The position numbers and the translations under genes were made by a program. Positions 35,804 through 44,662 of a stretch of DNA of 64,000 nt are shown in pieces. The notes beneath the pieces are model-generated. The model searched no databases. It was not told where the DNA came from and saw only the letters and a list, made by a program, of their open reading frames with translations. Origin of the DNA: Rhodothermales bacterium. Lineage in GTDB: Bacteria > Bacteroidota > Rhodothermia > Rhodothermales > JAHQVL01. Numbering within the stretch: position 1 is the first letter of the stretch; each line of letters starts with the position of its first letter. The stretch covers positions 55,340-119,339 of the forward strand of contig JAWKNW010000020.1 of the NCBI GenBank assembly GCA_041391505.1, given 5' to 3'.

Positions 35804-36853
35804 TCAGGCAAACGTGATCCCCTGCCCGGAGGCGACGAGCGACTCGCGAGAGGCCGGCGCGCTGCTCGCGCGCGGCACGAGCCGGGGGTTAAAATGAGTC
35901 TGTGAGATCGGACGCTCGGGCGTCTCGATGCGGCGGAGCAGCTTTTCAAGCGCCACGCGCCCCATTTCGTACATCGGCTGACGCAGCGTGGAGAGCCCGA
36001 CGTATTTGCTGATCATGATGTCGTCGAACCCGATCAGCCCGATCCCCTGCACGCCGCGCTCCTGCACGACCTGCATCGCGCCGAGCGCCTGGATGTCCGA
36101 TACCGCAAACACGGCGTCGGGCGGGGCATCCATCTCCAGAAACGACTCCATCGCCACCCGCCCCGCATCCTCGGTGAAGCCGTGGTAATCCGGATCGTCC
36201 GAGGCGTGGACGAGGGCTTCCTCGAACGGGATGCCGGCTTCGCGCAACGCGCGGCGATACCCCTGGGCCCGCTCGACGGAAGGCACCGAGGCGACATTCG
36301 CCGTGACGATGCCGATGCGGCGATACCCCTGCTCGATCAGATGCCGGGTCGCCATGTAGCCGCCCAGTTCGTTGTCGATCGACACCGAATCGAAGGCGCT
36401 GTGATAGACGTCGACCAGCACGACGGGCTGGCGGGTGGCGCGGAGCATCGACAGGCGATCGGCTTCCAGGGGCGTGCTGAAAAGCAGCACGCCGGCCGAA
36501 CGGCCGCGCTGCAATACACCGGTCAGCTGGTCGTCGATGGTCTCCATCGAGGCCGCGCTGTGGACCACGAGGTCAAAATCGCTGCACAGCAGGCTGTCCT
36601 GCACCCCGCGCAGCACTTCCAGATAGAAGTAGCTGGTCATCATCGGGATGACCGCCGAGATCCAGTGCGACTGGCGGCGCGCCAGGCTGCGGGCCGAAGG
36701 ATGGGGAACGTAACCCAGTTCGCGCGCGCTGGCGCAAACGCGGTCGCGCGTGGCGGCAGAGACACGCGGACTGTTGTTGAATACGCGCGATACCGTGGCG
36801 ATCGAGACGCCGGCGGCTTTCGCAATGTCGTAGATGGTCGCTTCCTGCCGCAT
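35804..36853 (-). CDS. LacI-family transcriptional regulator
   Basis: 349 residues from ATG 36853 (MRQEATIYDIAKAAGVS). The N-terminal helix-turn-helix IYDIAKAAGVSIATVSRVFNN with the hinge helix PHPSARSLARR is canonical; residues 60-335 form the periplasmic-binding-protein-like effector domain (SAVIPMMTSYFYLEVLRG, GLIGFDDIMIS, TLRQPMYEMGRVALEKLL). It probably senses a sugar and represses the downstream genes. A perfect 20-bp palindrome of LacI type lies 67 bp upstream of the start, which suggests autoregulation of a parvulin-TonB receptor transcript. Its ligand is not predictable from sequence; maltodextrin is inferred from context. Confidence 0.93.
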   Translation of the reverse strand: MRQEATIYDIAKAAGVSIATVSRVFNNSPRVSAATRDRVCASARELGYVPHPSARSLARRQSHWISAVIPMMTSYFYLEVLRGVQDSLLCSDFDLVVHSAASMETIDDQLTGVLQRGRSAGVLLFSTPLEADRLSMLRATRQPVVLVDVYHSAFDSVSIDNELGGYMATRHLIEQGYRRIGIVTANVASVPSVERAQGYRRALREAGIPFEEALVHASDDPDYHGFTEDAGRVAMESFLEMDAPPDAVFAVSDIQALGAMQVVQERGVQGIGLIGFDDIMISKYVGLSTLRQPMYEMGRVALEKLLRRIETPERPISQTHFNPRLVPRASSAPASRESLVASGQGITFA

Positions 36854-36920
36854 GTCCTTCGCCGGCCTCTGCGCGGCCGACGCACGATAAATCACGATAA
36901 AATCAGCTGAATCCCGGAAT

Positions 36921-36940
36921 CATGTAAGCGCTTACATGAA
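36921..36940. promoter_or_regulatory. LacI-family operator, perfect 20-bp palindrome
   Basis: tcatgtaagcgcttacatga is a perfect inverted repeat with the core TGTAAGCGCTTACA, the shape of LacI/GalR-family operators (central CG/GC pair, TGTAA...TTACA arms). It lies 67-86 bp upstream of the LacI-family gene, in the 154-bp gap to ispG, so binding there would control that gene and the operon behind it. I found no second perfect copy in the window by eye. Confidence 0.8.
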
Positions 36941-37007
36941 CCATGCGCCAGAAGTAATGAAAAGGTAATGCGAAGATCAAGGGAGCGATTATGAATTGCC
37001 CTTGAGG

Positions 37008-38099
37008 TTAGGCGGGCGTGGACGGGGTCGGCGCGACTTCCCACTGCTCGATGGCTTCGAGAATGGCATCGACGATGCCGCCCTCCTCGATCGTCTTCAC
37101 GATTTTGCCCTTTTTGAAGAGGTGCGCGCGGCCGCGGCCGCATGCCACACCGAGGTCGGCGCCGGCCGCCTCGCCGGGTCCGTTCACCGCACACCCCATC
37201 AGCGCCACGTTGAGGTCCTTCTCGAACCGCCGGGCCTTGATGGCGGACTCGACTTCCTCGGCGATGCGGAAGAGGTCGACTTCCAGGCGGCCGCAGGTCG
37301 GGCAGGCGATGATGTTGACGCCGGGCCGGCCGAGCCGCAGCGATTTGAGGATCTGGTGCCCCACTTCCACCTCCTTGACGGAGTCGGTGGTCAGCGATAC
37401 CCGGATCGTGTCCCCGATGCCTTCCGCGAGCAGGGCGCCGATCCCGATGGAGCTTTTTACCGTGCCGGAGCTGAGTGTGCCCGACTCCGTGACCCCGAGA
37501 TGCAGCGGGAAGTCGGTCCGTTCGGCGAGCAGTTTATAGGCCTGGATCATGAAATACACGTCGGAGTGCTTCACCGAGATCACGAGGTCCTCGAAACCGT
37601 TCGCGGCGCAGATCTCCACGTGCCGCATGGCACTCTCGTACAGCGCTTCGGGCTGCGGGTATCCGTATTTGTCCAGGATATCGCGTTCGAGCGAGCCCGA
37701 ATTGACGCCGATCCGGATCGGGATCCCCGCGTCCTTGGCCGCCAGCAGCACCTCGCGCTCCCATTCGGGTTTGCCGATGTTGCCGGGGTTGATCCGCACC
37801 TTCGCCACGCCGGAAGCGATCGCCTTGAGCGCGTACTGGTAGTTGAAATGGATGTCCGCCACGATGGGCACCGGCGACCCCTGCACGATGTCCGCCAGCG
37901 CCTCGGCGTCTTCCGGACGCGGCACGGCGACGCGCACGATATCGGCGCCGGCTTCGGCCAGCCCCCGGATCTCGGCGAGGCAGATGTCGACGTCGTGGGT
38001 TTTCGATACCGTCATCGACTGCACGGAGATCGGGGCGCCACCGCCGATCTGGACAGATCCAACCTGGACGGCGCGCGACATACGACGGGGACGTTTCAT
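37008..38099 (-). CDS. ispG: 4-hydroxy-3-methylbut-2-enyl diphosphate synthase (flavodoxin/ferredoxin)
   Basis: Penultimate step of the MEP isoprenoid pathway: reductive ring opening of MEcPP to HMBPP by a [4Fe-4S] enzyme. 363 residues, the bacterial length without the plant insert. The TIM-barrel part has GGGAPISVQSMTVSKTHD, GADIVRVAVP, and VADIHFNYQYAL with VRINPGNIG; the C-terminal cluster domain has CPTCGRLEVDL and GCAVNGPGE, which hold the three iron-sulfur Cys and the Glu ligand. Transcribed alone or with the following genes; 119 bp separate its start from the nuclease-like gene upstream. Confidence 0.97.
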   Translation of the reverse strand: MKRPRRMSRAVQVGSVQIGGGAPISVQSMTVSKTHDVDICLAEIRGLAEAGADIVRVAVPRPEDAEALADIVQGSPVPIVADIHFNYQYALKAIASGVAKVRINPGNIGKPEWEREVLLAAKDAGIPIRIGVNSGSLERDILDKYGYPQPEALYESAMRHVEICAANGFEDLVISVKHSDVYFMIQAYKLLAERTDFPLHLGVTESGTLSSGTVKSSIGIGALLAEGIGDTIRVSLTTDSVKEVEVGHQILKSLRLGRPGVNIIACPTCGRLEVDLFRIAEEVESAIKARRFEKDLNVALMGCAVNGPGEAAGADLGVACGRGRAHLFKKGKIVKTIEEGGIVDAILEAIEQWEVAPTPSTPA

Positions 38100-38218
38100 A
38101 GCAAGAAGCTGTTGGTACGAGCGATACGGTGGGCTTCAACGACAGCCTCCGCCCGGAGGTTGCCGGTCTGTTGGGCTGTTACACGCGAGACGGCCGGCAG
38201 ACACAGCGCCGGCCGGCC

Positions 38219-39310
38219 CTACTCCACGCGCCAGCCGAGGACGACGCGCAGCGGGAGATGGTCCGAGTAGGTGATCGAACGCACGACCTCCGCCTCCCGG
38301 ATCGCCCACGCTTTCGAGGCGAGCACATGATCGATGCGGACCATGGGGTAGTGCGAATGGTAGGTGTTGCCGAACCCGCTGCCGGCGACGACAAAGGCGT
38401 CCTGCATGCCGCGCGCGAGGTGGTAATACGACCAGTTGTGGACGGTGCTATTGAAATCGCCGCTGACGATCACGGGCAGGGTCTCGCGATCCATCAGCGC
38501 CCGGATGCTCTCGCTTTCGATCGCCCGGAGCAGGAAGGCTTGCCGGTACTGGCCGAGATAGGAGCGCCAGAACGCGATCGACAGCAGGCTGCGCTCCGCG
38601 TCGTTCCAGGGCTTGCGCATCCCGAATGTCCGCAGGTGGACGTTGTACAGGACGGCCTCGCGTCCTTCCCAGGCGAACCGGACGCGGGTGACGCCCATCG
38701 ACACCGAGTCGTCCGTCGCCATTTTGATCCGCTCCTCCTCGAGCAGGCGGACGCGCTCGGTGCGCGCCCAGACCGGCTGGAACGTCGTTTCGATGCGATG
38801 AGCGCCTTCGGCGTGCACGGTTACGCCGGCGTCTTCGAGGTGCCCTTCGAGGTTCGGGTAGTTGACGATGCGCTGCTCCCGCCGGCGGTAGCGGATGAGC
38901 AGATCCTGGAGGACGTACAGATCGGATTCGATGTCGTCGGTCAGCGCGAGGAGCACATCTTCGCTCTGGGCGGCGGTAAACGGCTCCAGGTGGCCGATGT
39001 TGAACGAAAGCATGCGCAGCTCGCCGGCTGCTTCCGCCGTCCCGTGGAATGGAAAAAACCGGATCGCCGCCAGCAGCAGCGCGGCGAGGTGGACCCGAAG
39101 CCAGCCCTTGCGGCGCGCGAAGGCGACAGCGACGGTAGCCGGCACGAGGGCCGTTGCGACGTAGGGCAGCGCGATGGCCAGGAGTTGAAACCACCAGAAC
39201 CAGGAGGGGTGAACGTAACGCCCCAGGTAGCCCCCCAGAAAGGCCGCCAGCAGTCCTGCGTCCAGCGCAAGGAACACCCACGTTCGGATACGGCGTACCG
39301 AGGGTTTCAC
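38219..39310 (-). CDS. membrane-anchored endonuclease/exonuclease/phosphatase-family protein
   Basis: 363 residues. Two or three hydrophobic helices (about residues 10-28, 38-62, 70-88) precede an EEP-fold domain with LSFNIGHLEP, YNVHLRTFG, VSGDFNSTVHNWSYY, MVRIDHVLAS and YSDHLPLRVVL, which supply the metal-binding and catalytic Asn, Asp and His residues. The usual 'QE' metal-binding pair is LQD here (VLQDLL). The phosphoester substrate is unknown; proteins of this layout are common in Bacteroidota. It starts 7 bp after the stop of the first rhomboid gene. Confidence 0.85.
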   Translation of the reverse strand: MKPSVRRIRTWVFLALDAGLLAAFLGGYLGRYVHPSWFWWFQLLAIALPYVATALVPATVAVAFARRKGWLRVHLAALLLAAIRFFPFHGTAEAAGELRMLSFNIGHLEPFTAAQSEDVLLALTDDIESDLYVLQDLLIRYRRREQRIVNYPNLEGHLEDAGVTVHAEGAHRIETTFQPVWARTERVRLLEEERIKMATDDSVSMGVTRVRFAWEGREAVLYNVHLRTFGMRKPWNDAERSLLSIAFWRSYLGQYRQAFLLRAIESESIRALMDRETLPVIVSGDFNSTVHNWSYYHLARGMQDAFVVAGSGFGNTYHSHYPMVRIDHVLASKAWAIREAEVVRSITYSDHLPLRVVLGWRVE

Positions 39311-39317
39311 GCGATCG

Positions 39318-40280
39318 TCAACGCTGGCTGGCTTCGAACAGAATCCGCTTTTCTTCGGCTGTCAGGGCGTCGTACCCCTTGGCGCTGATCTTGTCGAGGA
39401 TGCGGTCCACCTCATTCTCCAGCGTTGGCTCCACCACTTCAAGCTCCACTTCGATGGAGGCGGAACGCGCGACCGAGGGTGGGGCCGACTTGGGGGCTTT
39501 GCGCGTGTTGCGCGTTGCGAGCCAGTTCTCGATCCGCTTCAGCATCCCCTCCTGCTGCGCGCTGCGCCCGCGCCCGGCCGATGCGCCGCGGCCGACGCTG
39601 CGTTGCCGGAAAAAGATGCGCGTCCAGGACGAGAGATCCACGCCGCTCGACTCCGCCTTGGCGAACAAAAACCCGAACAGCGCGCCGCCGAGGTGCGCGG
39701 CGACGGCGGTATTGCTATCCGACATAAAGACCACGTTCAGGACGAGCACCGCGATCACGAGATAAAGCAGCCGGATGTTGCCGATCAGGATGAGGCCGAC
39801 CGTCTTGAAGGGATACAGGATGGCGACGACGGTCATGATGCCCAGCACGGACGCCGAGGCGCCGTACACGATGCCGCCGAAGGCCGCGACGGAGGGAAAG
39901 AGCGCGTGCAGCAGCACCGTCAGCAGGCCGCCGCCCACGCCGGTGATCAGATAGGCGGCCAGGAGCCGATGGGAGCCATGCAGCTCCTCGTATTCCCGCC
40001 CGATCCAGACCAGCCACAGCATGTTGAAGAGGATGTGGATCAGCCCCCAGAAATTCGTGCCGAGGTGGAGGAAGTTATAGGTAATGAATTGCCAGGGTTT
40101 GAAGAGGACGGTGCCCAGGTCGGCATTGAGCGCCAGCTGGGAATACATGAACCCGCCTACGGCCGGCACGAAGCGCAGAATCAGCCATGCGCCGTACAGA
40201 ACGACGTTGATCGTCAGCAGCGCGCGTAGCGCCGGCGGCTGCATGCGATACCAGGATTGGAATTGATTCACAGCGTTCAT
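39318..40280 (-). CDS. rhomboid-family intramembrane serine protease with C-terminal tail
   Basis: 320 residues, six membrane helices within about 20-210. The catalytic dyad is recognisable as Ser142 in YGASASVLG and His196 in AVAAHLGGALFGF; the usual G-x-S-G is G-A-S-A here. The N-terminal WQFITYNFLHLGTNFWGLIHILFNM carries the conserved His and Asn residues of rhomboids. A hydrophilic linker leads to a short helical module at the end (ILDKISAKGYDALTAEEKR), common on rhomboids in this phylum. It lies 7 bp upstream of the EEP-family gene. Substrate unknown. Confidence 0.88.
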   Translation of the reverse strand: MNAVNQFQSWYRMQPPALRALLTINVVLYGAWLILRFVPAVGGFMYSQLALNADLGTVLFKPWQFITYNFLHLGTNFWGLIHILFNMLWLVWIGREYEELHGSHRLLAAYLITGVGGGLLTVLLHALFPSVAAFGGIVYGASASVLGIMTVVAILYPFKTVGLILIGNIRLLYLVIAVLVLNVVFMSDSNTAVAAHLGGALFGFLFAKAESSGVDLSSWTRIFFRQRSVGRGASAGRGRSAQQEGMLKRIENWLATRNTRKAPKSAPPSVARSASIEVELEVVEPTLENEVDRILDKISAKGYDALTAEEKRILFEASQR

Positions 40281-40625
40281 TCAGCTAATCCACAAACCGG
40301 CCGGCCTCCCCTCGCGCCGGCCACTCGATGCGCGTTGCGTTCCAGGCCTTCCGTGTCATCTCGCAGGCGCCCCGCATGCGTTTTTGAAGCGCAAGGCGGA
40401 TGCAGCGAGCCGTTTATTATAGTCGAATCGCCCTTTTTCTGCGCGAACCGGCACGCCGCAACGCCCGCGACGAACGACGCGCGCGACCTGTTGCCTGTCG
40501 GGTGGTAGTACAACTCAGGGTCGAGAAGGTTTACTGAAACGGAGGATTTCATCCAGCCCGTTCCGGAGCTATTATGTCCTTCACGCCCCTTTGGTGGCCA
40601 CAATCCCTACCGGCGCAGCGCAGGT
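40281..40625. other. 345-bp intergenic region without a supported gene
   Basis: Separates the two rhomboid genes. I see no coding sequence with recognisable features, no tRNA and no clear terminator; the only structure is a short GC-rich inverted repeat (gccggc copies near 40300-40320). It presumably holds the promoter of the downstream rhomboid gene. Confidence 0.6.
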
Positions 40626-41312
40626 TCAATGCATGATTTTCCCGGGTCGAACGGGCAGCTTGCCGCGCCAGTAAAGCAGCAGCAGGAATCCAAAAACCAT
40701 GCCGCCCAGATGGGCAAAATGCGCCACGCCGGCCGATGCGCCGGTCGCTCCCGAGAAGAGCGAAATGAGGCCCATGCCCAGCACAAACCATTTGGCCTTC
40801 ACCGGAATGAAGAAGTTCAGGTAGATGATCTGGTTGGGGTAGGTCATGCCGAACGCCATCAGCACCCCGTACACCCCGCCCGACGCGCCGATCGTGACGG
40901 CGTACGACCCGGTCACATACTGGACGGCGAGCTGAACGAGGCCGGCGCCAATGACGCAGATAAAATAGAAGATGCCGAAACGGCGGGATCCCCAGGTATT
41001 TTCCAGCTGCACGCCAAACATCCACAGGGCGAACATATTAAACAGGAGGTGGAAAAAGTCGCCGTGGAGAAACCCGTACGTCACCAGCTGCCACGGCCAG
41101 AAGTTCGCCATCGAACGCGGGCCGGCCGGCGTGAGCAGCACATCCGGCGCACCCAGCGGCCAGAGCGCAAACCAGTGTTCCAGAAACAGCGACAGCGGAC
41201 TGTTGTACGCCATCTGCCCCAGAAAAAACAGCCCGTTGATGATCAGCAGGTTTTTCAGAACGGGCGGAAAGACCGAGAACTGGAACTGCGGCCGGTAGGT
41301 ATCCTGATACAT
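40626..41312 (-). CDS. rhomboid-family intramembrane serine protease
   Basis: 228 residues, essentially a bare six-helix rhomboid core. Canonical active site: Ser144 in TIGASGGVYGV and His201 in AHFAHLGGMVFGF; the WQLVTYGFLHGDFFHLLFNM segment carries the helix-2 His/Asn residues, and an ENTWGSRRF loop follows. It differs from the neighbouring rhomboid in having the normal G-x-S-G motif and no C-terminal tail. It is divergently transcribed from the LpxH-like gene across a 109-bp gap. Confidence 0.93.
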   Translation of the reverse strand: MYQDTYRPQFQFSVFPPVLKNLLIINGLFFLGQMAYNSPLSLFLEHWFALWPLGAPDVLLTPAGPRSMANFWPWQLVTYGFLHGDFFHLLFNMFALWMFGVQLENTWGSRRFGIFYFICVIGAGLVQLAVQYVTGSYAVTIGASGGVYGVLMAFGMTYPNQIIYLNFFIPVKAKWFVLGMGLISLFSGATGASAGVAHFAHLGGMVFGFLLLLYWRGKLPVRPGKIMH

Positions 41313-41354
41313 GTGGGAAGGCTCTGTTACACTTCTTATACTGCTTTAACTACG

Positions 41355-41371
41355 CCCGACCCGGGGTCGGG
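41355..41371. promoter_or_regulatory. inverted repeat in a divergent promoter region
   Basis: cccgaccc-g-gggtcggg, 8-bp arms around a single base, in the 109-bp gap between divergently transcribed rhomboid and LpxH-like genes. Could be an operator; no binding protein can be named. Confidence 0.35.
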
Positions 41372-41421
41372 TTACGCACTACACTCAGCGATCTCACCGA
41401 TACGCAAAATCCATCACCACG

Positions 41422-42192
41422 TTGGTCCTTTTTATATCGGACATGCATTTCGGCCGGGGCGATCCGCAAACCGAGAGGGAACACGAAGCGGCCCTGATCC
41501 AATGCCTGCGTCATTATGAAGCGCACGCGACGCATCTGGTCCTGCTCGGGGACGTTTTCGACCAGTACATCGAATACCGTCACCTCGTTCCAAAGGGATG
41601 CGTCCGTCTGCTCGGGTTGCTGGCCGAGTGGGTCGACCGGGGCCGGCGGGTCCTCTACGTCGTCGGCAACCACGACCCGTGGCATCTCGATTATATGGCG
41701 GAGGAAATCGGCGTCGAGGTCCTTTTCGGCGAATACCGGCTGACGTGGAACGACACCACCTGCCTGCTCGCGCATGGCGACCAGTTCGGCTCCCGCGTTC
41801 CGCTCTATGCGGCGCTCAAGACGCTGCTCCGCCATCCCGTGCCGGTGTGGCTCTACCGCAACCTCCTGCCGGCCGACGCCGGCATGCGTCTGGCACGATG
41901 GGTGCTCGGTCGCACGCATACGGATGTCATCAACCCGGGCGTGACGCGCGCCCTCCGCGAGACGGCCCGCGCGATCCTCGGGCGCGGCGGCGCCCAGGCG
42001 GTCTTCATGGGGCATAGCCACGAACCCGAGCTGACCCGCTGGCCGGAGGGCGTCTACATAAACACCGGCTGCTGGCGAACCACGCGCACTTTTGCTATAC
42101 TGGACGAATCGGGGATTCGCCTACAGCAATGGAACGGGAGCCACGCTCAGGACGTTGAGAGTCCTTTCGAGCAGCCCGGAATGGCGACCTGA
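41422..42192 (+). CDS. lpxH: UDP-2,3-diacylglucosamine diphosphatase-like metallophosphatase (LpxH-like)
   Basis: Calcineurin-like phosphoesterase, probably cutting UDP-diacylglucosamine to lipid X in lipid A synthesis. 256 residues. Metal-site motifs in order: FISDMHFG, LLGDVFDQ, VVGNHDPW, LAHGDQFG and MGHSHEPE. The frame has no ATG before the first motif; TTG 41422 is the likely start, giving MVLFISDMHFG, and in-frame codons upstream reach a stop at 41347 without ATG or GTG. An LpxG/LpxI or other phosphatase role cannot be fully excluded, but the H-x-D, GDxxD, GNHD, GHSH set and length fit LpxH. Confidence 0.85.
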   Translation: MVLFISDMHFGRGDPQTEREHEAALIQCLRHYEAHATHLVLLGDVFDQYIEYRHLVPKGCVRLLGLLAEWVDRGRRVLYVVGNHDPWHLDYMAEEIGVEVLFGEYRLTWNDTTCLLAHGDQFGSRVPLYAALKTLLRHPVPVWLYRNLLPADAGMRLARWVLGRTHTDVINPGVTRALRETARAILGRGGAQAVFMGHSHEPELTRWPEGVYINTGCWRTTRTFAILDESGIRLQQWNGSHAQDVESPFEQPGMAT

Positions 42193-42267
42193 ATCCGCCG
42201 GCCTGCCGCACAACCGCACCGACCCGAAGACACCTCCTCCGTCACCCAACTTTCGCCGTTCGCACCG

Positions 42268-44625
42268 ATGTCCGAAGACTGGCCTTATACCGAAGAGGAA
42301 CTCAGGGAATATTTCAACAACCCGGACCTGCGACGCACCAAGGCGGCGCACGACGGTCGTTCCTCGCACGGCTCCTCCCCTCAGCCTCCGCGCAAGGGCA
42401 TCCTCGGCGTGCTCGACCGCCGGCTGGGCGACCGGAAAAAGGTGCAGGCCGCCGTCGTCCTTTCCGTCCTCACCGCCTGCTTCCTCCTGGGCCTCAGCGT
42501 CATCAGCTTCTACCTGATCAGCCTGGGAGACGACGACCTGCCTTCGATGGAGCAGCTGGAAAACCCCGCGCTCCAGCTGGCTACGATCGCCTACTCGGCG
42601 GACGGCGTCGAACTGGCGCGGTATGCCCGCCAGAACCGCTCCACCGTGAGCGGCGACGAGATCTCCCGCAACGTGGTCAACGCCCTCATCGCGACCGAAG
42701 ACCACCGGTTCTACGATCACTGGGGCATCGACCTGTACCGCTTCCACACGGCGGCCATCAAGACCGTGCTCGGCGACGTCCAGGGCGGGTCGACCATCAC
42801 CATGCAGCTTGCCCGAAACCTCTACAACAAGGAGATCGGGAAGGAGCAGACCATCAGCCGCAAGCTGAGGGAGATGCTGACGGCCGTCGAACTCGAGCGC
42901 CGGTACACGAAGGACGAGATCATGGAGATGTATCTCAACACCGTCGAGTTCGGCAACAACGCCTTCGGCATCGAGGCCGCGGCGCGCACCTTCTTCAACC
43001 GCAGCGCCGCCGAGCTGGACACGCTCCAGAGCGCCACCCTGATCGGCCTGCTCAAGGGGATCACCCTGTACAACCCGCTCCGCAACCCCGAGAACGCCCG
43101 TCGCCGGCGCAACGTCGTGCTCGGGCAGATGATCAAACACGGCTACCTCAGCGAGGACTACGTCGCGATCCACGGCGAGGAGCCCGTCGTCACCGACTTC
43201 AACCCCAACGAAATCACCCGCGGACCCGCACCCTATTTCTCCGAATACGTCCGGCAGTGGCTCAACGACTGGTCCAAGGCCAACGGCCACGACTTCTACG
43301 CGGACGGTCTCTACGTCTTCACCACGCTCGATTCCCGGATGCAGGAGCTCGCCCGCTCCGCCGTGGACGAGCAGATGGTCGGGCTGCAGTCGGTCGTCGA
43401 TTTCGAGTGGAGCCGGCGCCGCGCCGGGAGCACCCCGTACAGCATGGTCGTCGAGGACTATCTCAAGCAGAAGGATTTCACGCCCTTCAGCTCGTTCTGG
43501 CGGATGTATTCGGACACGCTGCGCAGCTTCATCCGCGAATCCGAGGCGTATCGGCAGCTGGTCAAGGTGGACGGCATGTCGGAAAATGCCGCCATCGATT
43601 CGCTGATGCGCAACGACGAATACATGGCCGCGCTGAAAACCGACAAGTCGCGTCTCGAGGCCGGCCTCGTCTCGATCGACCCGCGCAACGGGTACGTCAA
43701 GGCGTGGGTCGGCGGCCGCAACCTGGCGGACGACTGGTACGACCACGTGGCGAAGGCCCGCCGGCAGCCGGGCTCCACGTTCAAGCCTTTCGTCTATATC
43801 GCCGCCATCGACAACGGCTATTCGCCCCAGCACACGTTCAAGGACACGCTCTTCTACTGGTCGGATGCCCTCGGCAACGAATGGAGCCCGACCAACTCCG
43901 ACGGCGGCTACTCCAACCGCTGGATGACGCTCCGCGAAGGCCTCAAATATTCGCTCAACACGATCACCGGCCAGCTCATCCTCCAGGTGGGCGCCCCGAC
44001 GGTGGCGGACTACGCGCGCTGGATGGGCATCAAGAGCCCGCTCAACGAGGTGCCGTCGCTCGCCCTCGGCACGAGCAACGTCACGCTGCTCGAACTCACG
44101 ACCGCGTACAGCACGCTCGCGAACGGCGGCCTGTATTACGAGCCGACCGTCGTCACCCGCATCGAGGACCAGCTCGGGAACGTGCTGTACGAGGCGCGAC
44201 CGCAGCCGAACGAGGCGCTGAGCGACCAGACCGCCTACAAGGTGATCGACATGATGCGCGGCGTCGTCGACACCGGCGGCACCGGCGCGCGCATCCGATT
44301 CCAGTACCAGCTCAACGACTACGACTTCGCCGGCAAGACGGGCACGACCCAGAACAGCGCCGACGGGTGGTTCATGCTAATGCATCCGGACCTCGTGACC
44401 GGCGCCTGGGTCGGCTGGAACGACCAGCGGGTCACGTTCCGAACCAACTGGTGGGGCCAGGGGGCGCACAACGCGCTGTTCCTGGTGGGCAGCTACACGC
44501 GCAAGCTGGCCGATGAGGGCCGGCTGAGCAAGGAGACGTTCCCCCTGCCCCTGGACTACGCCAACTCCGGATCGGAAGAAGCACTGCCGACCCAGAACCG
44601 GGACGAGCGTCGCGTCATCTGGTAA
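42268..44625 (+). CDS. class A penicillin-binding protein (PBP1a-type)
   Basis: Bifunctional peptidoglycan glycosyltransferase/transpeptidase in the inner membrane. 785 residues: cytoplasmic N-tail, one membrane helix (about 64-84), GT51 domain with catalytic Glu144 in ALIATEDHRFYDHWG, GGSTITMQLARNLY and RKLREMLTAVELERRYTKDE; then a transpeptidase domain with Ser503-x-x-Lys506 (QPGSTFKPF), Ser562-x-Asn564 (SLNTITG) and Lys690-Thr-Gly (GKTGTTQ). The linker between the domains includes an insert (about 370-460) of moderate length. It starts 75 bp after the LpxH-like gene. Confidence 0.96.
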   Translation: MSEDWPYTEEELREYFNNPDLRRTKAAHDGRSSHGSSPQPPRKGILGVLDRRLGDRKKVQAAVVLSVLTACFLLGLSVISFYLISLGDDDLPSMEQLENPALQLATIAYSADGVELARYARQNRSTVSGDEISRNVVNALIATEDHRFYDHWGIDLYRFHTAAIKTVLGDVQGGSTITMQLARNLYNKEIGKEQTISRKLREMLTAVELERRYTKDEIMEMYLNTVEFGNNAFGIEAAARTFFNRSAAELDTLQSATLIGLLKGITLYNPLRNPENARRRRNVVLGQMIKHGYLSEDYVAIHGEEPVVTDFNPNEITRGPAPYFSEYVRQWLNDWSKANGHDFYADGLYVFTTLDSRMQELARSAVDEQMVGLQSVVDFEWSRRRAGSTPYSMVVEDYLKQKDFTPFSSFWRMYSDTLRSFIRESEAYRQLVKVDGMSENAAIDSLMRNDEYMAALKTDKSRLEAGLVSIDPRNGYVKAWVGGRNLADDWYDHVAKARRQPGSTFKPFVYIAAIDNGYSPQHTFKDTLFYWSDALGNEWSPTNSDGGYSNRWMTLREGLKYSLNTITGQLILQVGAPTVADYARWMGIKSPLNEVPSLALGTSNVTLLELTTAYSTLANGGLYYEPTVVTRIEDQLGNVLYEARPQPNEALSDQTAYKVIDMMRGVVDTGGTGARIRFQYQLNDYDFAGKTGTTQNSADGWFMLMHPDLVTGAWVGWNDQRVTFRTNWWGQGAHNALFLVGSYTRKLADEGRLSKETFPLPLDYANSGSEEALPTQNRDERRVIW

Positions 44626-44662
44626 CCTCCTTCTCTAGCGGCCGCACGCGGAGCCTGTCACC

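Noticed and set aside
40257..40603. Small open frames in the gap between the two rhomboid genes
   Set aside because: Both strands carry open frames of about 80-110 codons, but they overlap each other and flanking genes and have no recognisable features.
41313..41421. Replication origin at the point where gene orientation switches from minus to plus
   Set aside because: The strand switch looks origin-like, but there is no dnaA, no DnaA-box cluster and only 109 bp between two ordinary genes.
42121..43833. A 570-codon minus-strand frame over the penicillin-binding-protein gene
   Set aside because: Antisense to a gene with complete catalytic motifs; no features of its own.
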